Shown piece by piece: positions 17,800 to 24,584 of a stretch of 64,000 bases of DNA. The stretch is from assembly GCF_002831625.1 (NCBI RefSeq), contig NZ_CP025116.1:1054001-1118000 (forward strand). Reading direction: 5' to 3'. The position numbers and the translations under genes are program-made. The notes under the pieces were generated by a model. The model did not search any database and was not told the DNA's origin. It saw only the letters and a list, made by a program, of their open reading frames with translations. The stretch comes from Nonlabens sp. MB-3u-79 (lineage in GTDB: Bacteria; Bacteroidota; Bacteroidia; Flavobacteriales; Flavobacteriaceae). Position 1 is the stretch's first letter. The number at the start of each line of letters is the position of its first letter.

Positions 17800-20667
17800 T
17801 TACTCTTTTGCAGTTGTTTTTGTGTCCAGTTCATAACCCATCTGCTTCCCTTTTCTATCTCTGGATAAGCCTTCTGTCATCCATAATGGTGCGGGTGCAT
17901 CTTTGAGGTAATGATCAAAGAATTGCATCATTCTTACCGATAGATCTCTTCTGTTTTTCATCTTTCTAAGGTTATGAGCCTCTTCATTATAAACCAGTAG
18001 CCAGGAGGGTTTATTTAACCTGCGCATACCCATAAACATTTCTATACCTTGATAATAAGGTACGGCACCATCTTCATCATTATGCATCATCAACAAGGGT
18101 GTTTCTATTTTAGGAATATGAAACAAAGGAGAATTTTCTATATATAAATCCAGTCCATCCCAAAGGTTTTCTCCTATTCTTGTTTGTGTTTTCTCATATT
18201 GAAAAGCCCTGCTTAAACCGCTGCCCCAACGTATGCCACCATAAGCACTCGTCATGTTAGATACTGGCGCTCCAGCCATAGCAGCTGCATATTTGTTAGT
18301 CACTGTAACCAGATAAGCGGTTTGATACCCACCCCAACTTTGACCTTGCAAAGCCATTTTACTAGAGTCTATATAGCCTAATTTTTCTACGGCTTCGGTT
18401 CCTGAAACAATACAGTTGTAAGCGCTTTGACCTGGATGCCCATCTTTGTAAACAATGTCTGGCACAAAAACCACATAATCATTGCTCGTTAGATAAGAAA
18501 AGTTAACGATACTTGCACTAGGTTGTGGAGCGTTGTAACGGTGTAATCCATCTGCAGATTTTTCATAGAAATAAACGATCAAAGGATACTTTTTCTTTGG
18601 ATCAAAGTTATCTGGTTTATAAATAAGACCTTCTAAAGGTACTCCATCATAAGCCTTCCATTTAAATAGCGCTACAGTTCCCCATTTAAAGTCCTTCTGC
18701 TGCGGATTCATATCAGTCAATGGTTTTTTAACCTTTGGAGTGAGGTATTGGATATCTGGATATTCTTGAAAATTTCCAGATGTAATCAATAAAGCATTTG
18801 AGTTTTCCGCTTTCGCGAAAGCGGACACATCACGATCACTGACCTCATATAAAGGCTCTATACCATTGGCGGTTAACATCATTAACGAGCTTGCTTTTGT
18901 ATTGTGATCAAAGGCAGAAAGCAATAACTTACCGTCGACATAAGTAACTAGACTAGGGTTTTCTCTATCTAAATTTTCTGTACGGTAAGTGATTTTATTT
19001 TTACGACCTGTTTTAGTTAAGTTTTCTGGAGTTAGAACACCGGTGACGTCTAGTTTCCAAACGTCGTATTTATCATAAATGAGGGCAAAACCATCGGTAT
19101 CAAAACCTCCAATACCATGAGATCCTGCAAGTGCGGGATGATCGTCATCCTCATCTGCAAAACTTACTTCTACAAACTTGGTTAGATTCTTACCTATTTG
19201 TGTTTCTAGATCCATCATGTGCCAGTCTTGCGTGTCAAAATTGAAGTAGACTACATGCGTGTTATTTGGATTTCTTATCGGAGCACTTCCAGAATTATTG
19301 ATGATAAATTTTTTGCTGCGGGTGTTGAGGTTCTCTACTAAATAATCTGCCCTCCATGGATATTCCCAGGATCTGGATACATCATATTTATTGGTATTTT
19401 CATAAATCACATAAGCTCCTTCCATATCCTTATCCCAGTATGTATCGCTCATATCATAATCATTGAGAAATTGAACACTGCCTTTTTCTGTATCCCAAAC
19501 CACCGTTGCCGATTTGTTTTCCAGACTGGAGAAACGTGTTTTTTGCTCTGGTTGTATCATGCCATCTTTGTAATTCCATACATCTACTTGTGCGATCTCG
19601 TCTTTCATTAAAGTAGTGTCAATGGTGTACTCTATCTTAGGTTGTGTGTAGAAGATTAAACGTTTTCCGTTTTCAGAAAACACCGCTTTTCTTTGCTCTG
19701 TTAATTTCCAGCCGTCTTTGATATTACCTTCTCCATAGCCCAACTGACGAGTCAGAGAATCCCTGTCTTTTTGATAATACAATTCAAATTTGAGGGAGTC
19801 TGTTTCTGTGCTGTCCATCGCCACTTTATAGGCGAATTGCTTGCCGTACTTATCTATAGAAAGGTCTTTATAGCGCCATGCATTATTTAATAGCGTGGTA
19901 GAAGTTCGGCTGTTAGCATCGTAGTAATAAATGCCCTGATCTTTTTTCTTTTTACCTTGATTACGAGAGTAGATAAAACCAGTTCCTTCTCGAGGCATTT
20001 CATAGTGTTCAAAACTATCAATGCTGTCTTTTGTTTTAGAAACAGGCTGGTAAATTAGGAGGTAATCTTCTTCCGTGTAATCTACTTCTTTCTTTTTACC
20101 ATCTTCTTTAGTCTTTTTTTTAAGCTCCTTTTTTAAACGGCGTTTTTTTTCTTTTTTGGTTTCTTTTACAGCTGTTGTGTCCTTTTTCTTTTCTTGTTTC
20201 AGGTCTTTGTACTTTTCAATGATAATAAAATCATTGCGCTTATCACTGGCTTGATATTTTTTTACTCGTTGTATAGAGTCAATGATAGTTCCAGAGGCTA
20301 CTTCGTAGACCATAAAAGTATCTTTGGATTGCTTGTCCTTATCTATTTCCTTTTTTTGTTCGTTTCTCAGTTTTTGATATTCGGGTTTTTGAAGGAAATA
20401 GACGTAATTCTCATCGGCGCTTATTTGCGGATTATCGCCATTGAAAAAAGTGTGTTTGGTATCTTTTGCTAGGTTGTGAATTTCCAGATAGCCATCTCCA
20501 GCTCCGGTGGAAGTAACGACGCTTATGGCAACTAGGTTACCACTAGGAGAAATCTCTCGGCTGGAGGAGCGTTTCCATAAGTCATAATCGGCGTGAGTAA
20601 GTGCTTTTTTCTGAGCAAATGCCGTTATACAACAAGCAAAAATCAGTAAGGTCAGTAGATTTTTCAT
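17800..20667 (-). CDS. S9 family peptidase (prolyl oligopeptidase/DPP IV-like), exported
   Basis: 955 residues. The signal peptide is MKNLLTLLIFACCITAFAQ. A long N-terminal beta-propeller with a Lys/Glu-rich insertion (about 155-200, KKEKKRRLKKELKKK) precedes the C-terminal catalytic domain. That domain has LQGQSWGGYQ with Ser777, the Asp in NDEDGAVP and the His in NEEAHNL. It should cleave short peptides after Pro or related residues in the periplasm. The basic-acidic insert is unusual in length and probably a surface loop. A palindrome copy encodes SAFAKAEN inside a propeller blade. Unlike its neighbours the gene has no convincing terminator, only a weak hairpin at 17731-17753. Confidence 0.92.
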   Translation of the reverse strand: MKNLLTLLIFACCITAFAQKKALTHADYDLWKRSSSREISPSGNLVAISVVTSTGAGDGYLEIHNLAKDTKHTFFNGDNPQISADENYVYFLQKPEYQKLRNEQKKEIDKDKQSKDTFMVYEVASGTIIDSIQRVKKYQASDKRNDFIIIEKYKDLKQEKKKDTTAVKETKKEKKRRLKKELKKKTKEDGKKKEVDYTEEDYLLIYQPVSKTKDSIDSFEHYEMPREGTGFIYSRNQGKKKKDQGIYYYDANSRTSTTLLNNAWRYKDLSIDKYGKQFAYKVAMDSTETDSLKFELYYQKDRDSLTRQLGYGEGNIKDGWKLTEQRKAVFSENGKRLIFYTQPKIEYTIDTTLMKDEIAQVDVWNYKDGMIQPEQKTRFSSLENKSATVVWDTEKGSVQFLNDYDMSDTYWDKDMEGAYVIYENTNKYDVSRSWEYPWRADYLVENLNTRSKKFIINNSGSAPIRNPNNTHVVYFNFDTQDWHMMDLETQIGKNLTKFVEVSFADEDDDHPALAGSHGIGGFDTDGFALIYDKYDVWKLDVTGVLTPENLTKTGRKNKITYRTENLDRENPSLVTYVDGKLLLSAFDHNTKASSLMMLTANGIEPLYEVSDRDVSAFAKAENSNALLITSGNFQEYPDIQYLTPKVKKPLTDMNPQQKDFKWGTVALFKWKAYDGVPLEGLIYKPDNFDPKKKYPLIVYFYEKSADGLHRYNAPQPSASIVNFSYLTSNDYVVFVPDIVYKDGHPGQSAYNCIVSGTEAVEKLGYIDSSKMALQGQSWGGYQTAYLVTVTNKYAAAMAGAPVSNMTSAYGGIRWGSGLSRAFQYEKTQTRIGENLWDGLDLYIENSPLFHIPKIETPLLMMHNDEDGAVPYYQGIEMFMGMRRLNKPSWLLVYNEEAHNLRKMKNRRDLSVRMMQFFDHYLKDAPAPLWMTEGLSRDRKGKQMGYELDTKTTAKE
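18809..18822. repeat. Dispersed palindrome copy 4 (in the S9 peptidase)
   Basis: An exact core with 20-bp total symmetry (TCCGC...GCGGA), read as SAFAKAEN in a loop of the propeller. Confidence 0.9.
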
Positions 20668-20697
20668 GGGTATGTATTTAAGTAGGTATTTCTAATT

Positions 20698-21189
20698 TTA
20701 GTGGTCTCGCAGTTGTTTTATGTAATTTTTATCCCACTCTTTTTTCATTTCGGTAAGCGAGGAAACATGATCATTAGGGACGGCTATAGAAAGCACATAA
20801 TGTGCAATTTTCCACTTTCCATCTTGCATTTTCATGACACCACTGCCACGGCATATTCCCATTTGAGTATCTAACAATTCGTCAAAATAAGCCATTCCAT
20901 TTAGGGCATACACATGACGTTCTAAAGAGGTAAAGGACCATGCTTTTCCTTTGTCAAAATAAGGTTGGGAATAAGCTTTGAATTCGGCAACTTGCCAGTT
21001 TTCTGTCGCGTCGGTGCCTATAAAAATAGCGTCGTCTGTCATCAGATCAAAATAGTTCTCAAAATTAGCTTGTGATGCGGCATTGTGCCAGGCATCTATA
21101 GACTGCTCCATCTCTGGAATGTTGATGGCTTTTTGAGAGGCACAACTGGAGAAGAAAATAACCGAAATAAATAATAACAACTGTTTCAT
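20698..21189 (-). CDS. NTF2-like (SnoaL/DUF4440-type) lipoprotein
   Basis: 163 residues. Lipoprotein signal MKQLLLFISVIFFSSC with Cys16 as the lipidation site. The mature part has an alpha helix (EMEQSIDAWHNAASQANFE) followed by DLMTDDAIFIGTDATENW and the later strands MQDGKWKIAHYVLS, the cone-shaped NTF2 fold pattern. The family includes small-molecule-binding proteins and non-catalytic lipoproteins; no activity is assigned. It ends 30 bases before the S9 gene on the same strand, so the two are probably co-transcribed, starting from the 34-base gap shared with the divergent tag gene. Confidence 0.8.
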   Translation of the reverse strand: MKQLLLFISVIFFSSCASQKAINIPEMEQSIDAWHNAASQANFENYFDLMTDDAIFIGTDATENWQVAEFKAYSQPYFDKGKAWSFTSLERHVYALNGMAYFDELLDTQMGICRGSGVMKMQDGKWKIAHYVLSIAVPNDHVSSLTEMKKEWDKNYIKQLRDH

Positions 21190-21223
21190 AGCTCGTAAAT
21201 ATAAAGATTAGTAATTTTAAACC

Positions 21224-21787
21224 ATGAAAAAACAAAAATGTGGCTGGTGCCTAGGAGATGATTTGTATGAATCTTATCACGATCAAGAATGGGGAAAACC
21301 TGTTTATGACGACCAGACCTTGTTTGAATTCCTGATTTTAGAGACCATGCAAGCAGGATTGAGCTGGATCACTATTTTACGTAAACGGCAGAATTATTTT
21401 GATGCCTTAGATCAATTTGATGTTCAGAAAATAGCTGCTTATGATCAGGAAAAGCAAGAGGAGCTTCTTCAGAACGCCGGTATTATACGCCACAAATTAA
21501 AAGTAAAATCAATTATTAATAATGCACAGCTATTTCTAGAAGTCCAGAAAGAATACGGTAGTTTTTCCAAGTTTATCTGGAGGTATGTAGATGGGAAACC
21601 CATTAACAACCAACTCCAAAATTATAAAAAAGCCTCTCCAAATACTGCGCTATCAGACCAGATTTCTAAGGATCTTAAAAAACGCGGATTCAAATTTGTT
21701 GGACCTACTATTATTTACGCCTTTATGCAAGCGACTGGAATGGTAAACGATCACGAGGTAAGCTGTTTTAGATATGATGAGGTATAG
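21224..21787 (+). CDS. tag: DNA-3-methyladenine glycosylase I
   Basis: 187 residues, the usual Tag length. KCGWC with Cys6, YHDQEWG with His19, and DHEVSC with His177 and Cys181 form the zinc snap. TMQAGLSWITILRKR holds the Glu/Trp that bind the damaged base. The enzyme excises 3-methyladenine from alkylated DNA. A TAATTTTA box ends 4 bases before the ATG in a 34-base divergent gap. Its C-terminus overlaps the start of a small, frameshifted secreted gene. Confidence 0.96.
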   Translation: MKKQKCGWCLGDDLYESYHDQEWGKPVYDDQTLFEFLILETMQAGLSWITILRKRQNYFDALDQFDVQKIAAYDQEKQEELLQNAGIIRHKLKVKSIINNAQLFLEVQKEYGSFSKFIWRYVDGKPINNQLQNYKKASPNTALSDQISKDLKKRGFKFVGPTIIYAFMQATGMVNDHEVSCFRYDEV

Positions 21788-21982
21788 CAATTATGGATTT
21801 GTCTTGTTCTTGCTTTCACTGCGCCCTGGGGCAGTGAAGTTTATACAGGGGTAGGTCAGGGCACGATAGTGGAACCGCTACAAACTCCATTCCAACAAAA
21901 AAGGAGCGAGAAGAAAAAAATCACTTTAGATCTTTTTCCTAAGAACGCGGCCAAAGTAGTAACCGAAATAGGCCCGCCTTAA
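21774..21982 (+). pseudogene. Frameshifted small secreted protein gene downstream of tag
   Basis: From ATG 21774 (overlapping the end of tag) the frame reads MMRYSNYGFVLFLLSL, a good signal peptide, but stops at 21852-21854. The next frame carries on without interruption from the same point: GSEVYTGVGQGTIVEP, then a basic stretch QQKRSEKKKITLD and LFPKNAAKVVTEIGPP, to TAA at 21980-21982. One extra G in the GGGG run at 21828-21831 would join the halves into a protein of about 69 residues. It is therefore a broken gene, a sequencing slip in a homopolymer, or a shifted frame in life. I recognise no family. Confidence 0.5.
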
Positions 21983-22109
21983 TAAGCAAGCAAATAAAAA
22001 AACAACTTTATAAATATACTTTTCTCATGAATAGAGGGGATGCTCAACTAGAAATAATGCAACTCAATAGTATAGGTAGATCGAGAAGAATTTAATGTAG
22101 GTAATAGTT

Positions 22110-22757
22110 CTACTTCAAATAACTCAAAAACACTTCTCGATCTATCTCTACCGCACCCAGACGAGCTAAATGATCGTTATATACTTGAGCGTCTATAAGC
22201 TGGTAATCTAAAGCTTGTAATTTTTCTACTAAATACATTAAAGCGATTTTACTCGCATCAGTAGCTAGTGAGAACATGCTTTCTCCGCAAAAAATCCCTT
22301 TATCTTTTAAATCCATTCCGTACAGCCCTCCTACGAGTTCATCATCTTTAAAGACCTCAATACTTTTTGCATGACCAGATTCATGGAGTTGGGCATAAGC
22401 TTTCAACATCTCTTCATTGATCCAGGTACCGTCTTGGTCGTTTCTAGGCACGTTACCACAATGTTTCATAACAGTGGTAAAGCAAGTGTTCTCTCGCACC
22501 TCATAACCGCGATTGCGCTGGCTTTGTCGCATGGACTTGGTCACCCGCATAGGAGATGTAGATTTTAAATCAAAAATCATTCGAGGATCTGGACTCCACC
22601 AGCAAATAGGCTCTCCGTCATTATACCATGGAAAGAATCCAGAATTATAAGCAAGGAGCAATCTTTCTTGGCTTAAATCGCCACCTATAGCAGCAAGCCC
22701 ATGTTCTGGAGCGTTACTAGGATCGGGAAAAATTAAAGATTTGTTTAATAAATGCAA
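22110..22757 (-). CDS. aat: Leucyl/phenylalanyl-tRNA--protein transferase
   Basis: 215 residues. The family core is easy to see: FPDPSNAPEHGLAAIGGDLS, LLLAYNSGFFPWY, ICWWSPDPRMIF and GGLYGMDL. Aat attaches Leu or Phe from tRNA to proteins with N-terminal Arg or Lys, marking them for ClpS/ClpAP degradation (N-end rule), in the cytoplasm. It stands alone. Upstream lies a 290-base gap with two hairpin terminators and a 40-bp perfect palindrome. Confidence 0.96.
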   Translation of the reverse strand: MHLLNKSLIFPDPSNAPEHGLAAIGGDLSQERLLLAYNSGFFPWYNDGEPICWWSPDPRMIFDLKSTSPMRVTKSMRQSQRNRGYEVRENTCFTTVMKHCGNVPRNDQDGTWINEEMLKAYAQLHESGHAKSIEVFKDDELVGGLYGMDLKDKGIFCGESMFSLATDASKIALMYLVEKLQALDYQLIDAQVYNDHLARLGAVEIDREVFLSYLK

Positions 22758-22884
22758 TAGAAATTGTGAATTAAGTTAGGAAATGGCCCTAAAATTACTA
22801 ATATTTGAATGGTCTTCAGATTTAAATTTATTTTCATCATTGCTTTTTTTTTGATTTTGTTTGAAGACTAACCTATTAAAAATG

Positions 22885-22918
22885 AAAATCCCAATCTTGA
22901 GAAAGTTGGGATTTTTTT
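22885..22918. terminator. Terminator-like hairpin in the aat / DUF3127 gap
   Basis: AAAATCCCAA paired with TTGGGATTTT, 11-base loop, with a run of seven T on the plus side. The T-run favours termination of a plus-strand transcript, yet no plus-strand gene is upstream, so it may belong to an unseen small RNA or act as a second stop for the minus-strand DUF3127 transcript. Confidence 0.6.
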
Positions 22919-22939
22919 ATTTTTAATATCCTAATACCA

Positions 22940-22979
22940 TGATTCATAGGTGCGGACTTAAGTCCGCACCTATGAATCA
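22940..22979. repeat. 40-bp perfect palindrome
   Basis: The left arm (22940-22959) and right arm (22960-22979) are exact reverse complements with no loop, centred on CTTAAG and containing GGTGCGGACTT. There is no T-run on either side. It lies between two terminator hairpins, upstream of aat and downstream of DUF3127. Confidence 0.95.
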
Positions 22980-22991
22980 ATATTAAATGTA

Positions 22992-23022
22992 AAAAGCAGC
23001 AAGAAATCATCTTGCTGCTTTT
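22992..23022 (-). terminator. Terminator of the flavin reductase / DUF3127 operon
   Basis: A 13-bp perfect stem (AAAAGCAGCAAGA and complement) with a 5-base loop, 25 bases past the DUF3127 stop and T-rich on the minus strand. Confidence 0.85.
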
Positions 23023-23047
23023 GTACCTGTATCAATTAGATAATGTT

Positions 23048-23425
23048 CTAAAAAGGCAAGTCATCATGATCTTCATTCTTGGTATTGGATACCGGCTCGT
23101 ACTCATCAAATGGCGGCACTTCTGGTGCTCCACCTGCTGGTGCGGCAGCACCTGCTTTTTCAATTCTCCATCCTGCGATAGAGTTGAAATATTTTGTTTC
23201 TCCTTGTGGCGATTGCCATTCACGACCTCTTAAGTTGATACCTATTTTTACTGGTTCACCTACGTTAAATGCGTCTAATAAGCCAGTTTTATCCTGTACA
23301 AACTCGATCATCAAGTGTTGTGGGTACTGCTCTTCGGTAGTTACTACCAATTCACGTTTTTGAAAACCGTTAGAACCAAAAGTTTTGGTTTCTCCTATCA
23401 ATTTAATTTTTCCTAATACTTCCAT
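23048..23425 (-). CDS. DUF3127 domain protein with an SSB-like acidic tail
   Basis: 125 residues. MEVLGKIKLIGETKTFGSNGF and the strand EFVQDKTGLLDAFNVGEPVKIGINLRG fit the Bacteroidetes DUF3127 family, an OB-like small beta-barrel predicted to bind nucleic acid. A Gly/Ala/Pro-rich linker (about 90-105) leads to an acidic end NEDHDDLPF. That ending matches the C-terminal peptide of bacterial SSB (DDLPF/DDIPF), used to recruit repair and replication proteins. Function is therefore inferred as ssDNA binding or SSB-partner competition. It starts 3 bases after the stop of the flavin reductase gene, so the two form an operon with a shared terminator. Confidence 0.85.
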   Translation of the reverse strand: MEVLGKIKLIGETKTFGSNGFQKRELVVTTEEQYPQHLMIEFVQDKTGLLDAFNVGEPVKIGINLRGREWQSPQGETKYFNSIAGWRIEKAGAAAPAGGAPEVPPFDEYEPVSNTKNEDHDDLPF

Positions 23426-23428
23426 AGT

Positions 23429-24280
23429 CTATAATAATAAATAGTTCCACGCAGCCAGGAGTTCCCCTTTTGCGATGAGCTCTTTAGCTCGATTGTGTTT
23501 ATCTGTTGTAGAGAGGTTGAATAACTGTTCCGCTTTCGCGAAAGCTACCACTTCTTCCTGCTCAGGTACTCGTTCTACATTTCCTAGTTTACCAAGATCG
23601 TTTCCGGTAAGGATATCGCTTTGTCTAGCATGTTCTGGTAGCGCATCAACGCCTACACCTAGAGTTGCCAAAGGTTTAGGAACCTCAAACATAGCGTCTT
23701 TAGAACGGCAGTACCAGTTACCACCCATTCTTGCAACCGTATCGATTTTAAAAGGGTCGATCTTGTTGTACTCGTCTAACACGTTGTCATTCACATGTAC
23801 CATGACCACTTCACAAATGATGAGGTTACCAGCGCCACCTTCCTGACCTAATTCTACGATTTCTTTTACTTTACACTCAAATTGTACGGGGCTTTCGGCC
23901 ACTCGAGGCGGCGCGACTATATCACTTTTTGCCTCTGTAAGACCCGCTTTTTCAAACTCATTAACACCTTCTCCATATTCTGTGCTGGATAATGACATTT
24001 GTTGAACAATGTCATAGTTTACAATGTTGATCACCACTTCTCCTGTAGCTTTGGCATTCAATAAGGTGTGTTTTACCGAGTTATCTCGTACCCGGCGCGC
24101 AGGAGAAAAAATCATCACTGGCGGATTTGCACTAAAAACATTAAAAAAGGAATAGGGTGATAAGTTCACCTTTCCATTTGCGTCCACAGTACTAGCAAAA
24201 GCTATAGGTCGCGGTTGAACGGCTCCTAGCATAATGCTATGGAGTTGAGCTGTTTCTATGTCTTTAGGATTGAGTTTCAA
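23429..24280 (-). CDS. Flavin reductase family protein (FMN-binding), TTG start
   Basis: About 283 residues from a TTG at 24280 (M)KLNPKDIETAQLH. The core reads LGAVQPRPIAFAST, NLSPYSFFNVFSANPP and FSPARRVRDN, the FMN-binding split barrel of the flavin reductase family. LGQEGGAGNLIICEVV and MGGNWYCRSKD are later conserved strands. An open frame continues upstream to 24586, but that extension is Arg/Phe-rich and not family-like. A TAnnTTTG box on the same strand at 24301-24308 sits between the two positions and fits the TTG start. It probably reduces flavin with NAD(P)H or binds FMN. A palindrome copy encodes VAFAKAEQ near the C-terminus. Confidence 0.88.
   Translation of the reverse strand: MKLNPKDIETAQLHSIMLGAVQPRPIAFASTVDANGKVNLSPYSFFNVFSANPPVMIFSPARRVRDNSVKHTLLNAKATGEVVINIVNYDIVQQMSLSSTEYGEGVNEFEKAGLTEAKSDIVAPPRVAESPVQFECKVKEIVELGQEGGAGNLIICEVVMVHVNDNVLDEYNKIDPFKIDTVARMGGNWYCRSKDAMFEVPKPLATLGVGVDALPEHARQSDILTGNDLGKLGNVERVPEQEEVVAFAKAEQLFNLSTTDKHNRAKELIAKGELLAAWNYLLL
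23532..23545. repeat. Dispersed palindrome copy 5 (in the flavin reductase)
   Basis: An exact 14-base core with no flanking symmetry, read as VAFAKAEQ in a C-terminal helix. Confidence 0.9.
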
Positions 24281-24584
24281 GGCGTTTTTTTGATAAGATA
24301 CAAAGGTAAGATTTATAGAATAGAATTCAGAATAATGTTTTTTAAAATGATGAAATACTCGAAAGGGGAGGTTTTTAGAAGGGGGTGCTTGAAAACAGAA
24401 GCTCATATTCCTCAACCATTTTGGCAATCCTGTACTGAGTTGACCCAAGTGATCCCTACACAGCCTCATGGGTACGGGAACAAAATTTAACCATTTCAAG
24501 TTCAAAAGAAACCTACCTTTTAGGCATAGGGAAAATTTTCCTACTTTTTTCTTAACTTTCCAACTCTGCAAAAACCAACCAACC
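24281..24584. other. 304-base divergent gap between flavin reductase and M28 peptidase
   Basis: Contains the minus-strand -7 box at 24301-24308 and, for the plus strand, a weaker TAACTTTC at 24553-24560 about 25 bases before the M28 start. Both open frames continue into it but neither continuation looks protein-like. I see no operator or structured RNA. Confidence 0.5.
24301..24308 (-). promoter_or_regulatory. Putative -7 box of the flavin reductase operon
   Basis: On the minus strand this reads TACCTTTG, an exact TAnnTTTG, with a partial TTCTG-type -33 about 19 bases further upstream. Transcription would begin near 24295, 15 bases before the TTG start codon. Confidence 0.6.

Noticed and set aside
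22027-22095. 22-residue frame MNRGDAQLEIMQLN... after the split secreted gene
   Set aside because: Very short, no ribosome site, no hydrophobic or motif content.
24468-24584. N-terminal extension of the M28 peptidase frame
   Set aside because: Basic, Phe-rich residues before the clear first membrane helix; ATG 24585 fits better.
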